A stretch of 64,000 nt of DNA from Pectobacterium polaris (GCF_002307355.1 NZ_CP017481.1:1550001-1614000), one strand, 5' to 3'; shown: positions 29,659-38,538, counted from the first letter of the stretch. A program made the numbers and translations. The notes: generated by a model from the sequence alone, not told the origin.

Positions 29659-30519
29659 TCAATATAAATCGGCTTTTCCTATTGAGCCGAAGAGCGCCAT
29701 TTTGTAGCGAATCACCTCTTTTGCCGCGTTAATCGGTTCCGGGTAGATGGCATTAGGATCCCACCAGGTTTCACGACTGAGGATTTCCCGCGCTTTCTGG
29801 AAATAGGCGAATTTCATGTCGCTGGAGATATTGATTTTGCCCACGCCAAGCGTCACCGCTTCGGCAATTTCGGCGTCTGGGTTGGCGGAACCGCCGTGCA
29901 GGACGAGCGGAATAGAAACCCGCTGCGAGATATCCCGCAGGATATGCATTTGCAGCTCTGGCTTCAGGTCTTTGGGATAGATGCCGTGCGCGGTGCCGAT
30001 AGCGACGGCTAACGTATCAACGCCGGTTCGGTTGACGAAATCTTCCGCCTGCTCGGGATCGGTATAGATTACTTTGCTGACGCCGCCTTCTATCGTGGTG
30101 CCGGTATCGCCAATCGTACCTAATTCCCCCTCCACGGAAACGCCAACGGCATGCGCCAGCTTCACCACTTCGGTCGTGAGCGCCACGTTTTCTTCATAAG
30201 GCAGCAGCGAACCGTCGATCATCACGGAGGTAAACCCGCACTGAATAGCGCGCAGAACGTGTGCGATCGATGCGCCATGATCGAGGTGAATGACAAACGG
30301 CACCGGGCTGCGCAGCGTTCTTTCTCGCACATAGGCGAAGAATTCATCGGTCACGAATTCCAGCTCGCTCGGGTGGATAGAGATAATGGCCGGGGTATGC
30401 GTTGCTTCGGCTTCTTCCACCACGGCGCGGATAAAACAGCTGTCGGCCACGTTAAAGGCGCCGATAGCGAAACGATGCTCACGCGTGGGTTTAAGGATGT
30501 CGGTCATTGAAATCAACAT
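29659..30519 (-). CDS. Class II ketose-bisphosphate aldolase (GatY/KbaY type), second copy
   Basis: 286-aa zinc-dependent class II aldolase, expected to cleave a ketose-1,6-bisphosphate to DHAP and an aldehyde. HLDHGAS (first zinc His), VEGELGTIGD, IGTAHGIYPKD, LVLHGGSA and GVGKINISSDMK are the zinc- and phosphate-binding motifs. The frame extends to 30636 but that overlaps the preceding aldolase; AGGAGAG lies about 8 nt before the ATG at 30519. It is the last gene of the operon and a distant paralogue of the gene just upstream. Confidence 0.9.
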   Translation of the reverse strand: MLISMTDILKPTREHRFAIGAFNVADSCFIRAVVEEAEATHTPAIISIHPSELEFVTDEFFAYVRERTLRSPVPFVIHLDHGASIAHVLRAIQCGFTSVMIDGSLLPYEENVALTTEVVKLAHAVGVSVEGELGTIGDTGTTIEGGVSKVIYTDPEQAEDFVNRTGVDTLAVAIGTAHGIYPKDLKPELQMHILRDISQRVSIPLVLHGGSANPDAEIAEAVTLGVGKINISSDMKFAYFQKAREILSRETWWDPNAIYPEPINAAKEVIRYKMALFGSIGKADLY

Positions 30520-30608
30520 GTTATGTCTCTCCTGTGTCGGATAAAGGGCAAAACGTTCCTGTACCAGTGGAAAACCACTGATGGCGAAAGTCGGTAAAGG
30601 GCGAACGG

Positions 30609-31460
30609 TCAGACTTGGTTGGCGGAACCTGACCAACTGAGATAATCGGCGACCACATCGCGGCAGGCGGATTCCATCGTTGCCAGCAGGTCGGACAGCT
30701 CTGTCGTTGGGTGCTGATGTAGCGCCTGCTGCAACGCGGTTTTGCCAGCCTCAAAAACGGCCGCGCCGACGTTGATTTTTGCGACACCGTGTCGGCTCAC
30801 GCGGCGAATGTCGTCGGCCTTGGTTCCGCTACCGCCGTGCAGCGCCAGCGGTACGGTCGATGCCTGATGCAGGGCTTCGAGACGCTCAAAATCAATCTGT
30901 GGCGTCACCCCCGGTGGATAAATGCCGTGAGCGGTGCCGACCGACACGGCAAGCAGGTCGATACCGGTTTGGTGGATAAAGGGAGCGACGTCTTCCACCT
31001 GCGTCATTTTCACCGCGGCATCCTCTTGGTCGTAGACGGGGGCGTCGGCGATATGCCCAAGCTCGCCTTCCACACAGACGCCTACGGTCGCCGCGATGGT
31101 CACCACCTGCTGGGTGCGCAGGATGTTTTCTGCCAGCGGGTGGCTGGAGGCATCGATCATCAGCCCGGTAAAACCTGCGCGGAACGCCTGCCCAATCAGG
31201 CTGAAAGCTGTGCCGTGATCCAGACTGAGCGCCACCGGAACGGTGGCCTGCTCGGCCAGCGCGTTGACCAGCGGCACCGCGAGATGCGGAGGAAAGTGTG
31301 CGCAGTGACCCTGATACACATTAAGAATCAGCGGCGCACGCTGTTGCTCGGCGGCGGCAATGGCCGCACGGGCGGTCTCTAGATTGAAACAGTTGATGGC
31401 GAGCACGGCATACTGCTGTTGATACGCGTCATCAATGAGGGCTTTCATTGCGGCATACAT
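30609..31460 (-). CDS. Class II ketose-bisphosphate aldolase (GatY/KbaY type), first copy
   Basis: 283-aa class II aldolase. SLDHGTAFS, VEGELGHIAD, VGTAHGIYPPG, LALHGGSGTKADDI and GVAKINVGAA give the zinc and phosphate sites. It begins 11 bp after the EIIC stop, so it belongs to the PTS operon. Sequence divergence from the second aldolase (29659-30519) is large, so they are unlikely to be redundant; they may act on successive or stereochemically different phosphosugars. Confidence 0.9.
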   Translation of the reverse strand: MYAAMKALIDDAYQQQYAVLAINCFNLETARAAIAAAEQQRAPLILNVYQGHCAHFPPHLAVPLVNALAEQATVPVALSLDHGTAFSLIGQAFRAGFTGLMIDASSHPLAENILRTQQVVTIAATVGVCVEGELGHIADAPVYDQEDAAVKMTQVEDVAPFIHQTGIDLLAVSVGTAHGIYPPGVTPQIDFERLEALHQASTVPLALHGGSGTKADDIRRVSRHGVAKINVGAAVFEAGKTALQQALHQHPTTELSDLLATMESACRDVVADYLSWSGSANQV

Positions 31461-31471
31461 GGCGGCTCCTG

Positions 31472-32563
31472 TTATTCGAGAGTGAATTTAATGTCTTCGT
31501 CACGCACGCTGCTGTCGTCAACGTCGTCGAACTCTTCATCTGCCTGTGTGACGCGTTTCTTAATCAGCGACAGCATCACGCCGCAGATGACCGTGCCAAT
31601 ACCGAGCGCCAGACAGAACATCAGCGGTTTGGTAAACAGCGGAACCACAAACATGCCGCCGTGTGGCACGGGAGCCTCCACGCCCCAGACCATGATGAGC
31701 CCGCCCGCAATGGCCGAGGCGACGACGCAACTGGCGACGACTCTGAACAGGTCGCGTGCGGCAATTGGGATCACCCCTTCGGTAATCATGCAGATCCCCA
31801 TCGGGAAGGCGGCTTTCAGCGCCTCTTTTTCAGCGCGGGTGTATTTGTAGCGGGTTAGCAGGAAGGACAGCGTGATGCCGAAAGGCGGAATCATTGAGCC
31901 GACAAATTTGACGGCTTCCGGCCCGTAGATGCCGTCAACCAGCATGCCATCCGCGAAGAGCGACATCGTTTTGTTCACCGGTCCGCCGAAATCGAAGGTC
32001 GCCATCGCTCCCAAAATCGCGCCCATCAGGAATTTCGAACCACCCTGCATGGATTCCAGCAGATGAATCAGCGCTTTTTGCAGCCAGACGATGGGCTGGC
32101 CGATAAACGTCATCATCAGCAGCCCGGCGATAATGGTGCTGAGCAGCGGCAGGATCATGACGGGCATCAGCCCCTGCATCGAGGTGGGCAGTTTGATGTA
32201 GCGACGCAGCAGCAGCACGGTGTAGCCGACTAAGAAGCCGCCGAGAATACCGCCGATAAAGCCGGTTTGAATCTGGCCGCAGATAAAGCCCACGATCAGG
32301 CCGGGAGCGAAGCCGGGGCGGTCGGCAATGGAGTAAGCGATGGCGGCGCTGATGAGCGGCACAATCAGCCCCATGCCCCAGCCGCCGATCTGGTTGAGCA
32401 TCCACGCAATGCTGCCGGTTTGCTTACCGACATCCGGGCCGCCGATAACCTGACCGAGTGCAATACAGATCCCGGCGGCGACAATCAGCGGAATCATCCA
32501 GGAAATACCGGTAAGGAGATGCCGTTTTATTTCCTGTCCAACAGTGATTTTTCTGGTGTTCAT
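31472..32563 (-). CDS. PTS fructose-family transporter EIIC subunit
   Basis: 363-aa membrane permease of the fructose PTS family. Hydrophobic helices occur throughout (SWMIPLIVAAGICIALGQVIGG; LIVPLISAAIAYSIADRPGFAPGL; TGFIGGILGGFLVGYTVLLL; GGSKFLMGAILGAMATFDFGGPVNK; CMITEGVIPIAARD). The C-terminal 30 residues are acidic and cytosolic. IADRPGFAP and FDFGGPVNK are family motifs. It moves and, with the separate EIIB and EIIA encoded just upstream, phosphorylates an unidentified sugar. Confidence 0.93.
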   Translation of the reverse strand: MNTRKITVGQEIKRHLLTGISWMIPLIVAAGICIALGQVIGGPDVGKQTGSIAWMLNQIGGWGMGLIVPLISAAIAYSIADRPGFAPGLIVGFICGQIQTGFIGGILGGFLVGYTVLLLRRYIKLPTSMQGLMPVMILPLLSTIIAGLLMMTFIGQPIVWLQKALIHLLESMQGGSKFLMGAILGAMATFDFGGPVNKTMSLFADGMLVDGIYGPEAVKFVGSMIPPFGITLSFLLTRYKYTRAEKEALKAAFPMGICMITEGVIPIAARDLFRVVASCVVASAIAGGLIMVWGVEAPVPHGGMFVVPLFTKPLMFCLALGIGTVICGVMLSLIKKRVTQADEEFDDVDDSSVRDEDIKFTLE

Positions 32564-32589
32564 TATGATTACCCCGAAAAATGAGCTAT

Positions 32590-32904
32590 TCAGGCACCCG
32601 CTAAAGAACTAGCGACTTTTTCCAGAAATTTAATGGGAGATTTAATAACGACCTCCGTTTTTACTCGAACGACGGGTTTACCCTTAAATCGTTCTTCGCC
32701 TGTTATTTTGATATCGATGGCCAGAATAACGACATCGGCTGCGGCTATCTCCTCGGGCGTTAATTCATTTTCAGTGCCAATGGTGCCTTGGGTTTCCACT
32801 TTAATGGCGTAATTTAAGGCGTTCGCACCCTTAATGAGTTTCTCGCGTGCGATATAGGTATGCGCAATACCGGCCGTGCAGGCGGCAACACAAACAATAT
32901 TCAT
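32590..32904 (-). CDS. PTS fructose-family EIIB subunit
   Basis: 104-aa phosphocarrier with the EIIB-Fru signature CTAGIAHTYIAREKL; the phosphorylated Cys is residue 9. VETQGTIGTENELTPEEI and ADVVILAIDIKITGEERFKGKP complete the fold. The frame runs upstream to 33006, overlapping EIIA, but GAGG lies before the ATG at 32904. It lies 13 bp after the EIIA gene and 26 bp before EIIC. Confidence 0.94.
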   Translation of the reverse strand: MNIVCVAACTAGIAHTYIAREKLIKGANALNYAIKVETQGTIGTENELTPEEIAAADVVILAIDIKITGEERFKGKPVVRVKTEVVIKSPIKFLEKVASSLAGA

Positions 32905-32917
32905 TTTGAGCCTCGTC

Positions 32918-33397
32918 TTATGTCGGAGTGACAGGGGCTGTTTCTGCATACTGACTAAACAGCCGAATAATTTTATGGGGATCGGATTCGTCGAGCAGTT
33001 GAGCAATCACCTCATCATCGGCCAGTGCACTGGCAACCTGAGACAGCAGGCGAATATGTGTCGTGTTCTGATCTTCCAGACGCACGGCAAAAAGAATAAT
33101 GCAGCGAACCTGGCTGCCGTCCAGCGTCTCCCAGGGAATATCCTGACGGGTGCGGCCAATCGCGAGCGTGGTCTGTTTGACGGCGGAGGATTTCCCATGA
33201 GGGATCGCAATATGATTTTCAAAACCGGTCGATCCTTCCGCTTCGCGTAACCAGACGTCGTGAATAAAATCCTGCTTATTGGTAATGGCCCCATCGGCAT
33301 ATAACAGATCGGTTAATTCATTAATGGCTTCGTCTTTATTGGTTGCGGACATGTTTAACTTCACACGATTAGCATTCAGTATTTTATTGATATCCAT
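32918..33397 (-). CDS. PTS fructose-family EIIA subunit
   Basis: 159-aa PTS_EIIA_2 (mannitol/fructose) domain protein. The phospho-acceptor His is H67 in HIAIPHGKS. VWLREAEGSTGFENH and the later EDQNTTHIRLLSQVASAL are family features. It receives phosphate from HPr and passes it to the EIIB encoded next. First structural gene of the operon, 48 bp after the regulator gene. Confidence 0.94.
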   Translation of the reverse strand: MDINKILNANRVKLNMSATNKDEAINELTDLLYADGAITNKQDFIHDVWLREAEGSTGFENHIAIPHGKSSAVKQTTLAIGRTRQDIPWETLDGSQVRCIILFAVRLEDQNTTHIRLLSQVASALADDEVIAQLLDESDPHKIIRLFSQYAETAPVTPT

Positions 33398-33445
33398 TGA
33401 TCACACCTCATCTATAAAATTAAAAAATTAACGTTAGGCCGATAA

Positions 33446-34996
33446 TCAGTGAGGGACGGCCTGATGCAATTGATTAGCGATAACTTTTTCGGTAACGCGC
33501 TTAATGTCATCGTCATTAAAAAAGGCGGAAACATAGACGACGGGAATGTGTTGCTCTTCCAGATGAATCGTGGAAATAATCAGCTCAATCTCTTCCTGTT
33601 GGCAAAACGTTTGCATATTACTGGCAGAGATCACGCCAACAATAATCCAGTCAGGAAACGCGCGCAGAATACGGTTTTTTAACAGATGGGACGTTCCGAC
33701 ACCGCTGGAGCACACCACCAGAATACGTTTATGCGCAATTTGGCGTTCCAGCGCGGCTTGAAAATGAATAGTCAAATAGCCGACTTCATCCTCAGCGACC
33801 GGTTTTAATTGGAACCGCTGACAGACTTCACTCATGGCTTGCTGCGTCATTTCATAAATATCGACAAACTCGCTTTTTATATCGTCTAATAACGGGTTGC
33901 GAATATGTATTTGGTATTTTAAACGGTTCAGCAATGGCTTGATGTGAATAAGTAATCCTTCATGTAATAACTTATCCGTGCGCAGGTCGATATTGATTAA
34001 ATCAGAAAATATCTGCGTCAAGGCGCGTGTGATTCTGCGTGATTCACCGTTAGAGAATTGATAACGCAGCAGTTGGTTATTTTCCCGCTCCTCCATCACA
34101 ATGCCCGAAGAAATAATATATTGGTAAATGAACCAGACTTCATCAGAAGGCAGAGTGCTCTCAACCCGCAGCTCTATTTGGCTCACCATGTTTTGAGCGA
34201 TGGAGAAGATGCGATTATCAACCTGCTGATGCACCGATTCTTCCGCCATCATTAACGCTTTTCCCTGCGCAATCCGGTGCATCATAATTAAAGTATGGGT
34301 GAAAATGTTGATGTAATAAGGCTCGCCGAGCGGATAAGAAAGCTGCCGCTCCATGCTCTTTAACAGCGATTCGACGAAGGACACGTCTTCTTCACCGAAA
34401 TAATGAATCAGCGCTTTATAGCTACCGGGGTCGAGACGAGAATGGCTAAGCGGGCCGGGTTCTTTATGGTGCATCACGTCATTAATGAGCGAGGCCATCG
34501 CCTGACGCACCTGACTTTCACTACCTTCAATGTGTGTACCGCTCTGGCTGCGCACCAGCGCCAGCCCCAGCGGATGTAGCCAGCTTTCGATGATTTTCAG
34601 ATCGTTAACGATAGAGGCGCTGCTGATAAAATAGCGCTCAGACAGCTTGCTGATGGATGTTTCATGAGGCGTATCACTTAACAGCTGCGAGGCAATTTTG
34701 ACGCGGCGAGCATTGTTGATCAGGGCATCGGTGTCCCCGTCGTCCACGACAATTTGCTGTTCCAGCAACGCGAGGTGTCGGTCGTCATCCGTTGTTAACA
34801 TGATTCCCGCACCGACCTTTTTGTCTGGATAAATATTCCAGACAGAAAGGAAGGCTTCAACAAATTGCATATCACGATAGACCGTTTTTTCCGACACATC
34901 CAGGTAATGTGCAATATCTCTAACCGTTACATATCCCTGGTGTTGTAACAGATATTTCAATAAACGGTTCTGGCGGGAGGTGAGTGGCTGCATCAT
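33446..34996 (-). CDS. PRD-containing transcriptional activator (MtlR/LicR-like)
   Basis: 516 aa. Order: N-terminal HTH (residues 6-45, RLLKYLLQHQGYVTVRDIAHYL), a second helical HTH region near 110-150, PRD1 (about 195-300, H234 and H240), PRD2 (about 305-412, H345, H351, H411), and a GatB-like EIIB domain from 423 (ILVVCSSGVGTSH, Cys 429). No EIIA domain is fused; the adjacent EIIA gene could supply it. PTS components phosphorylate the PRD His and the EIIB Cys to tune activity. It is not a BglG-type antiterminator because it has DNA-binding HTHs. It leads the operon and may be autoregulated. Confidence 0.9.
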   Translation of the reverse strand: MMQPLTSRQNRLLKYLLQHQGYVTVRDIAHYLDVSEKTVYRDMQFVEAFLSVWNIYPDKKVGAGIMLTTDDDRHLALLEQQIVVDDGDTDALINNARRVKIASQLLSDTPHETSISKLSERYFISSASIVNDLKIIESWLHPLGLALVRSQSGTHIEGSESQVRQAMASLINDVMHHKEPGPLSHSRLDPGSYKALIHYFGEEDVSFVESLLKSMERQLSYPLGEPYYINIFTHTLIMMHRIAQGKALMMAEESVHQQVDNRIFSIAQNMVSQIELRVESTLPSDEVWFIYQYIISSGIVMEERENNQLLRYQFSNGESRRITRALTQIFSDLINIDLRTDKLLHEGLLIHIKPLLNRLKYQIHIRNPLLDDIKSEFVDIYEMTQQAMSEVCQRFQLKPVAEDEVGYLTIHFQAALERQIAHKRILVVCSSGVGTSHLLKNRILRAFPDWIIVGVISASNMQTFCQQEEIELIISTIHLEEQHIPVVYVSAFFNDDDIKRVTEKVIANQLHQAVPH

Positions 34997-35392
34997 ATTA
35001 CCCTCATTTGTCTTTAGATTTTCTGATGCTTATCGAATTGATAATTTTTTCTAAATAATTTCCTGTTTTATTTTTTCTTTTGGTTTATTTAAATAGGATG
35101 CTGTAGTAATGAATCTAGTCGCGATAGCCGATAGGGACAATACTAAATGCTGTCCGCTGAATAGGACAAAATTAAAACATGGCGCTGAGTGAATAGTAAT
35201 TGAGATCGCGATCACACGATGGCGTACTGGGAGAAGGATATGTGAAAAAACAGGTTCAGTGGCAGAAACGCGACGCTGTTGCTCAGCTTACGCATTACTT
35301 GAAAAATAAGGGAAAAGCGTTGCTGAGCTTAAAGAATGATTTATTCAACAAGGCCGTGTCACACAGGATGGCTGATTGAGTTAAAGAACAAA
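34997..35392. other. Intergenic region with an IS903-like terminal-repeat relic
   Basis: Upstream region of the PTS regulator and 3' flank of the effector module. It is AT-rich near 35000-35100 and should hold the PTS promoter. An 18-bp IS903-like end lies at 35338-35355. A 45-codon frame from GTG 35242 with GAGAAGGA upstream contains that end and resembles nothing I know. Confidence 0.5.
35338..35355 (+). repeat. Solo IS903-like terminal inverted repeat (relic)
   Basis: GATTTATTCAACAAGGCC matches the reverse complement of the IS903 terminal repeat at 17 of 18 positions (recalled sequence). The same 17-mer AATGATTTATTCAACAA (35336-35352) recurs at 37760-37776 in the same orientation. No transposase remains between or beside them. 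Confidence 0.6.
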
Positions 35393-35659
35393 CTATTTTG
35401 AATCTTTAAACAATGGAAGATCTTGAGATTTTCGCCAGTTTTTTACAAATTTAACGATCCCTTCTGGTGTCCCATCATTATCATCTTCTGGATAATAAAT
35501 AACGCCATTACCCTCTGGGTGCTCTACTATTTTTTCAAAATGACTAACCCATGTATGATGCTCTTCTTCAGAAGAGGAATTCACTTCAACAATATCTCTA
35601 ACAAATTGAAGAAAATCTGCCTCCGTGTAATCATTCAAATTTTGGTTTATTACTGTCAT
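35393..35659 (-). CDS. Colicin/pyocin DNase immunity protein (Im2/Im9 family)
   Basis: 88-aa four-helix immunity protein that binds and blocks the DNase domain encoded just upstream. YTEADFLQFVRDI is helix I, SSSEEEHHTWVSHFEKIVEHP is the specificity helix II, and NGVIYYPED holds the conserved Tyr pair Y55-Y56 equivalent to Y54-Y55 of Im9. TPEGIVKFVKNWRKS is helix IV. Its ATG overlaps the effector stop by 4 bp (ATGA), so production is coupled. Strong AT bias compared with core neighbours. Confidence 0.93.
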   Translation of the reverse strand: MTVINQNLNDYTEADFLQFVRDIVEVNSSSEEEHHTWVSHFEKIVEHPEGNGVIYYPEDDNDGTPEGIVKFVKNWRKSQDLPLFKDSK

Positions 35660-37473
35660 GAAGCCCCCTTGGAATGGATCACAATATGCCTTCTAGGTGT
35701 TGCAATTGACATATTGTCAATATCGTAAACTCCACCACCATCGACTATACGTATTTTATGATGAATTTCAAAGACAACCCTCCCTCCAGACTGCTCTTTC
35801 GGCACAGCGTAAGGTGAGCGACCTTTTTTAATGAGAGCCTTATTAGCAGGCGAAAACGGCTCCATTAATTCAGGGCACTCTGCCACGGCTAACCAAAACG
35901 CTTCCCTGAAATCATCAAAACGCTCAAATTTCTGCCCTCTCAGTTTATCTGCAATCTGAACAGGCACTGGCGCACCTAATCCTGAACTGGCAGCTTCCAG
36001 CCATTTACCTTCACCACTCAATACCTCACCTTTTCCTGTCACTGTGCCGGGTTTATCGCGCACCGATTGCAGGTAAACATAGATCGGTTTTATCTCTGAG
36101 CCATCAGGGAACACCAGGATCCAGTCATTAAAATCGTGCGCATCCGGCACAGGAAACGGTGGTGTGGTGGTTTCCGTTTCATCTTCAGGGATAGGATAGA
36201 TCAGGATGGTTGGTTGATCGATGGGTTTTACCGGACTTCCGGTATGGGATATGGGTTCCGCCCCTTCTGGCTTTTCTGGTGTCCATGTGATTGTTGGAGC
36301 ATCCACTCCGGGTGATGGCGTGAAACTATAACCCTGAATATTGGGGTCCCATACCATATTGGCAACGCGTACGCCTTCATAGGGTGTTCCCTCACCCGTA
36401 TGAACACCATATACCTGCATGTTGCCATGAATATCAGGACGCCAGAAAAAGCGGACGCGCGTCGTTGCTGTTTCACCTGCCCAGCCTTTTCGTCGTAACT
36501 CATCTTCCAGCCAGTGTTCGTTTTGTCCCGGAACTTTATCACTGCCTTCCCCAGCCGAAGGAATATAGAGCGCGGAGGCTAACGCACCAATATACGGCAC
36601 ACCTCTGGCCGCACTCAGCACACCACCAAGAGACCATTCTCCCCAGACCTGTGTCATAACCCCTGTCGTAGCCAGTAAACCAACATCGGCACTGGCGACA
36701 GGCTCTTTCTGTTTCTCTGCAACTACGGGGCCAGTAAGCGATTTGGCAACAGGTGCCTGAGAGAGTGGTTTGTCATCCGTCGCAGTCAACAAGTCAAACA
36801 GCGTTTTATACCAAGGCTCTAGCTGAGGACGTTTAGGAGAGGAATATTTAGGTGAAGATATCGCCGTTTCTGATACCGTGGTTTTCTTCTTCGCAGCCTG
36901 TGCATATTGAACGACTTCATGCGGATTATCCGCAGTATGATGGCCATAACCACAGCAATCATCTTGTTCTGGTTGGGCAAACAGCACCATGTCCCCGAAA
37001 TTTTTGACCGACTCTTTTTCCGTCTTTGCACGAATATAACTTTTATCCTGTAAACAAGATTTGGCGTAAACAGGGGGAACGGTCAGCATTGGTGTTAATG
37101 CCAGCAACGGCGCACGATTCAACGCTGCCTGTCTGGCGCATTCCTGAATCGGAGATTTATACGGCGTATCACCAATAATAACGTTGCCACTGCCGGAAAT
37201 AATCACACCACCACAACTGATGCTATCCCCAATACGCGCAGCAGGCTTGCCGTTAATAATCACGGTGGATGAGCCTTCGGTTATTTTTCGGGAATGGGGA
37301 CCATGTGGCACATTGGGGCAGGGGCAATCGTGAAGCAGAACTGCATCGCCTTTACGGGCAGCAGGCTGACCATTAATGATCACGTTAGTACTGCCTTCGG
37401 TTATCGGCGTTTCAGGGAAGCAGTCGTGACCACTTCCGATATCATTAATACGGGCCGCACCTGGCATCGTCAT
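35656..37473 (-). CDS. PAAR / S-type pyocin / colicin E-type HNH DNase effector
   Basis: 605-aa chimeric toxin. Residues 1-100 are a PAAR-like spike tip with two VIINGxPAARxGD repeats, which would cap a type VI secretion VgrG trimer. Residues about 100-280 are a linker. About 310-470 is an S-type pyocin domain (WRPDIHGNMQVYGVHTGEG...YEGVRVANMVWDPN). Residues 473-605 are an HNH DNase matching colicin E2/E9: RDKPGTVTGKGE, IADKLRGQKFERFDDFREAFW, then H571-H572, H596 and H600, with the same spacing as colicin E9 H102/H103, H127, H131. A second ATG (37467) has better ribosome-site spacing. The immunity gene overlaps by 4 bp. No vgrG or hcp is nearby, so it is an orphan effector. Confidence 0.9.
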   Translation of the reverse strand: MTMPGAARINDIGSGHDCFPETPITEGSTNVIINGQPAARKGDAVLLHDCPCPNVPHGPHSRKITEGSSTVIINGKPAARIGDSISCGGVIISGSGNVIIGDTPYKSPIQECARQAALNRAPLLALTPMLTVPPVYAKSCLQDKSYIRAKTEKESVKNFGDMVLFAQPEQDDCCGYGHHTADNPHEVVQYAQAAKKKTTVSETAISSPKYSSPKRPQLEPWYKTLFDLLTATDDKPLSQAPVAKSLTGPVVAEKQKEPVASADVGLLATTGVMTQVWGEWSLGGVLSAARGVPYIGALASALYIPSAGEGSDKVPGQNEHWLEDELRRKGWAGETATTRVRFFWRPDIHGNMQVYGVHTGEGTPYEGVRVANMVWDPNIQGYSFTPSPGVDAPTITWTPEKPEGAEPISHTGSPVKPIDQPTILIYPIPEDETETTTPPFPVPDAHDFNDWILVFPDGSEIKPIYVYLQSVRDKPGTVTGKGEVLSGEGKWLEAASSGLGAPVPVQIADKLRGQKFERFDDFREAFWLAVAECPELMEPFSPANKALIKKGRSPYAVPKEQSGGRVVFEIHHKIRIVDGGGVYDIDNMSIATPRRHIVIHSKGAS

Positions 37474-37887
37474 TTTCCTTTGACTAAAGTGGCTCCTCGT
37501 GATGAATAAATTTTGTGCGCCTTTTGACGATGATTCAATACTGGAACAGCTATCAGACGCTGATACAGGTATTCTGGATGGTATTTTTATTTAGGATAAA
37601 ACATTGTTTTTTATCACATGCAGTAAGGTTCGAAAGTCCCTTTTGAACACAGTCTGAATGGCTGTCTCTGCGTGATTAACACTATGGTGCTGCTGGGTAT
37701 TGTTTTGTGTTCGCTTTGTTTGAGAGGCATGTTAGCGGTTTTATTTACTGTGTATCAGAAATGATTTATTCAACAAAGTCGGTGGTATATAAAACTTTTG
37801 ATGCAATCTATATGAATCAATGAGGCGTCATGAAATTACCGACTTACGAAACTGACTGCTCTGAGGGTTGATAGGGTATTTATATAG
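37474..37887. other. Intergenic region with second IS903-like relic
   Basis: AT-rich 414-bp gap between the divergent effector gene and the plus-strand hypothetical gene. It contains the second IS903-like end at 37763-37780. I see only tiny frames: a hydrophobic 26-codon one from ATG 37684 and a 13-codon one from ATG 37830; neither has a recognisable homologue. Confidence 0.5.
37763..37780 (+). repeat. Solo IS903-like terminal inverted repeat (relic)
   Basis: GATTTATTCAACAAAGTC, 17 of 18 matches to the recalled IS903 end, same orientation as the copy at 35338-35355. The two copies enclose the effector-immunity pair (2.4 kb apart). Confidence 0.6.
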
Positions 37888-38538
37888 ATGAAAATCTCTG
37901 CACTTAGGTCGAAGGCTCGGCGTAACACGCTTGAGGTTGAGCATATTCTTGCCGCAGCGAAAGCGCGTGTGCCAGGGTTACGCGATGAACTTAATCGGCT
38001 GTCCGATGAATTTGGCTGGTCTCACTCACCCTATTTGCCCGACGGCACACATGTTGTTCCGTTAGCGAAATGGGCTGAAATTGCAGGCGCTTATGCAGAA
38101 GAAGGAACTGACGCTCTCGGCGTCTTGGCGGCTGAGCCTGACAATGCCGCGTATGTGATTGGCCTGCTTGAAGAGCTTCGATCACACGCGGCGGTGAATG
38201 CATTGATGGCTTTCTTTGCTGGCGTCATGCAGGCACCTGAGTTAGCGCCCGAAACGGCATGGCGTCTTACTTCTACCTTTAACTTACTCCTGAGCATCAA
38301 AGGCAGCGTTGTGGCGACGGATGAGCAGGCCGCGGCAGTGCGTGCTTTCCTGACGCGGCTGCTACCGCTGGCAACGTCGGAACACCAGACCTTCTTGATA
38401 TTCTGTGCGCTCCGTGGCGTTGGCGATTCATCGTCTCTGGAACGGTTGTCAAACCATCGCGATCTGGTTTCACCGTATGAAACGATAAGGACGAGTACAA
38501 TACGCGCTATTCGTCAGCGGCTGAAAAATCAACGCTGA
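37888..38538 (+). CDS. Hypothetical helical protein, partner of SUKH-3 gene
   Basis: 216 aa, not recognised. It is almost entirely predicted helical, with repeated 35-40-residue amphipathic units (NAAYVIGLLEELRSHAAVNALMAFF; ETAWRLTSTFNLLLSIKG; QAAAVRAFLTRLLPLATSEHQTFLIFCALRGVGDSSSLERL) that suggest a HEAT-like solenoid. No signal peptide. It is followed after 36 bp by a SUKH-3 gene, so it may be another immunity or accessory protein of a polymorphic-toxin locus; that is inferred from position only. GC content is higher than that of the effector next door. Confidence 0.6.
   Translation: MKISALRSKARRNTLEVEHILAAAKARVPGLRDELNRLSDEFGWSHSPYLPDGTHVVPLAKWAEIAGAYAEEGTDALGVLAAEPDNAAYVIGLLEELRSHAAVNALMAFFAGVMQAPELAPETAWRLTSTFNLLLSIKGSVVATDEQAAAVRAFLTRLLPLATSEHQTFLIFCALRGVGDSSSLERLSNHRDLVSPYETIRTSTIRAIRQRLKNQR

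Noticed and set aside
33446..34996. BglG-type RNA antiterminator
   Set aside because: The N-terminus is a DNA-binding HTH, not a CAT RNA-binding domain, so it is an MtlR/LicR-like activator.
35242..35379. 45-aa frame from GTG with good ribosome site
   Set aside because: It contains the IS903-like end relic and has no family match; more likely chance or IS debris.
37684..37764. 26-aa hydrophobic frame MVLLGIVLCSLCLRGMLAV...
   Set aside because: No ribosome site. It could be a tiny membrane peptide, but there is no supporting evidence.
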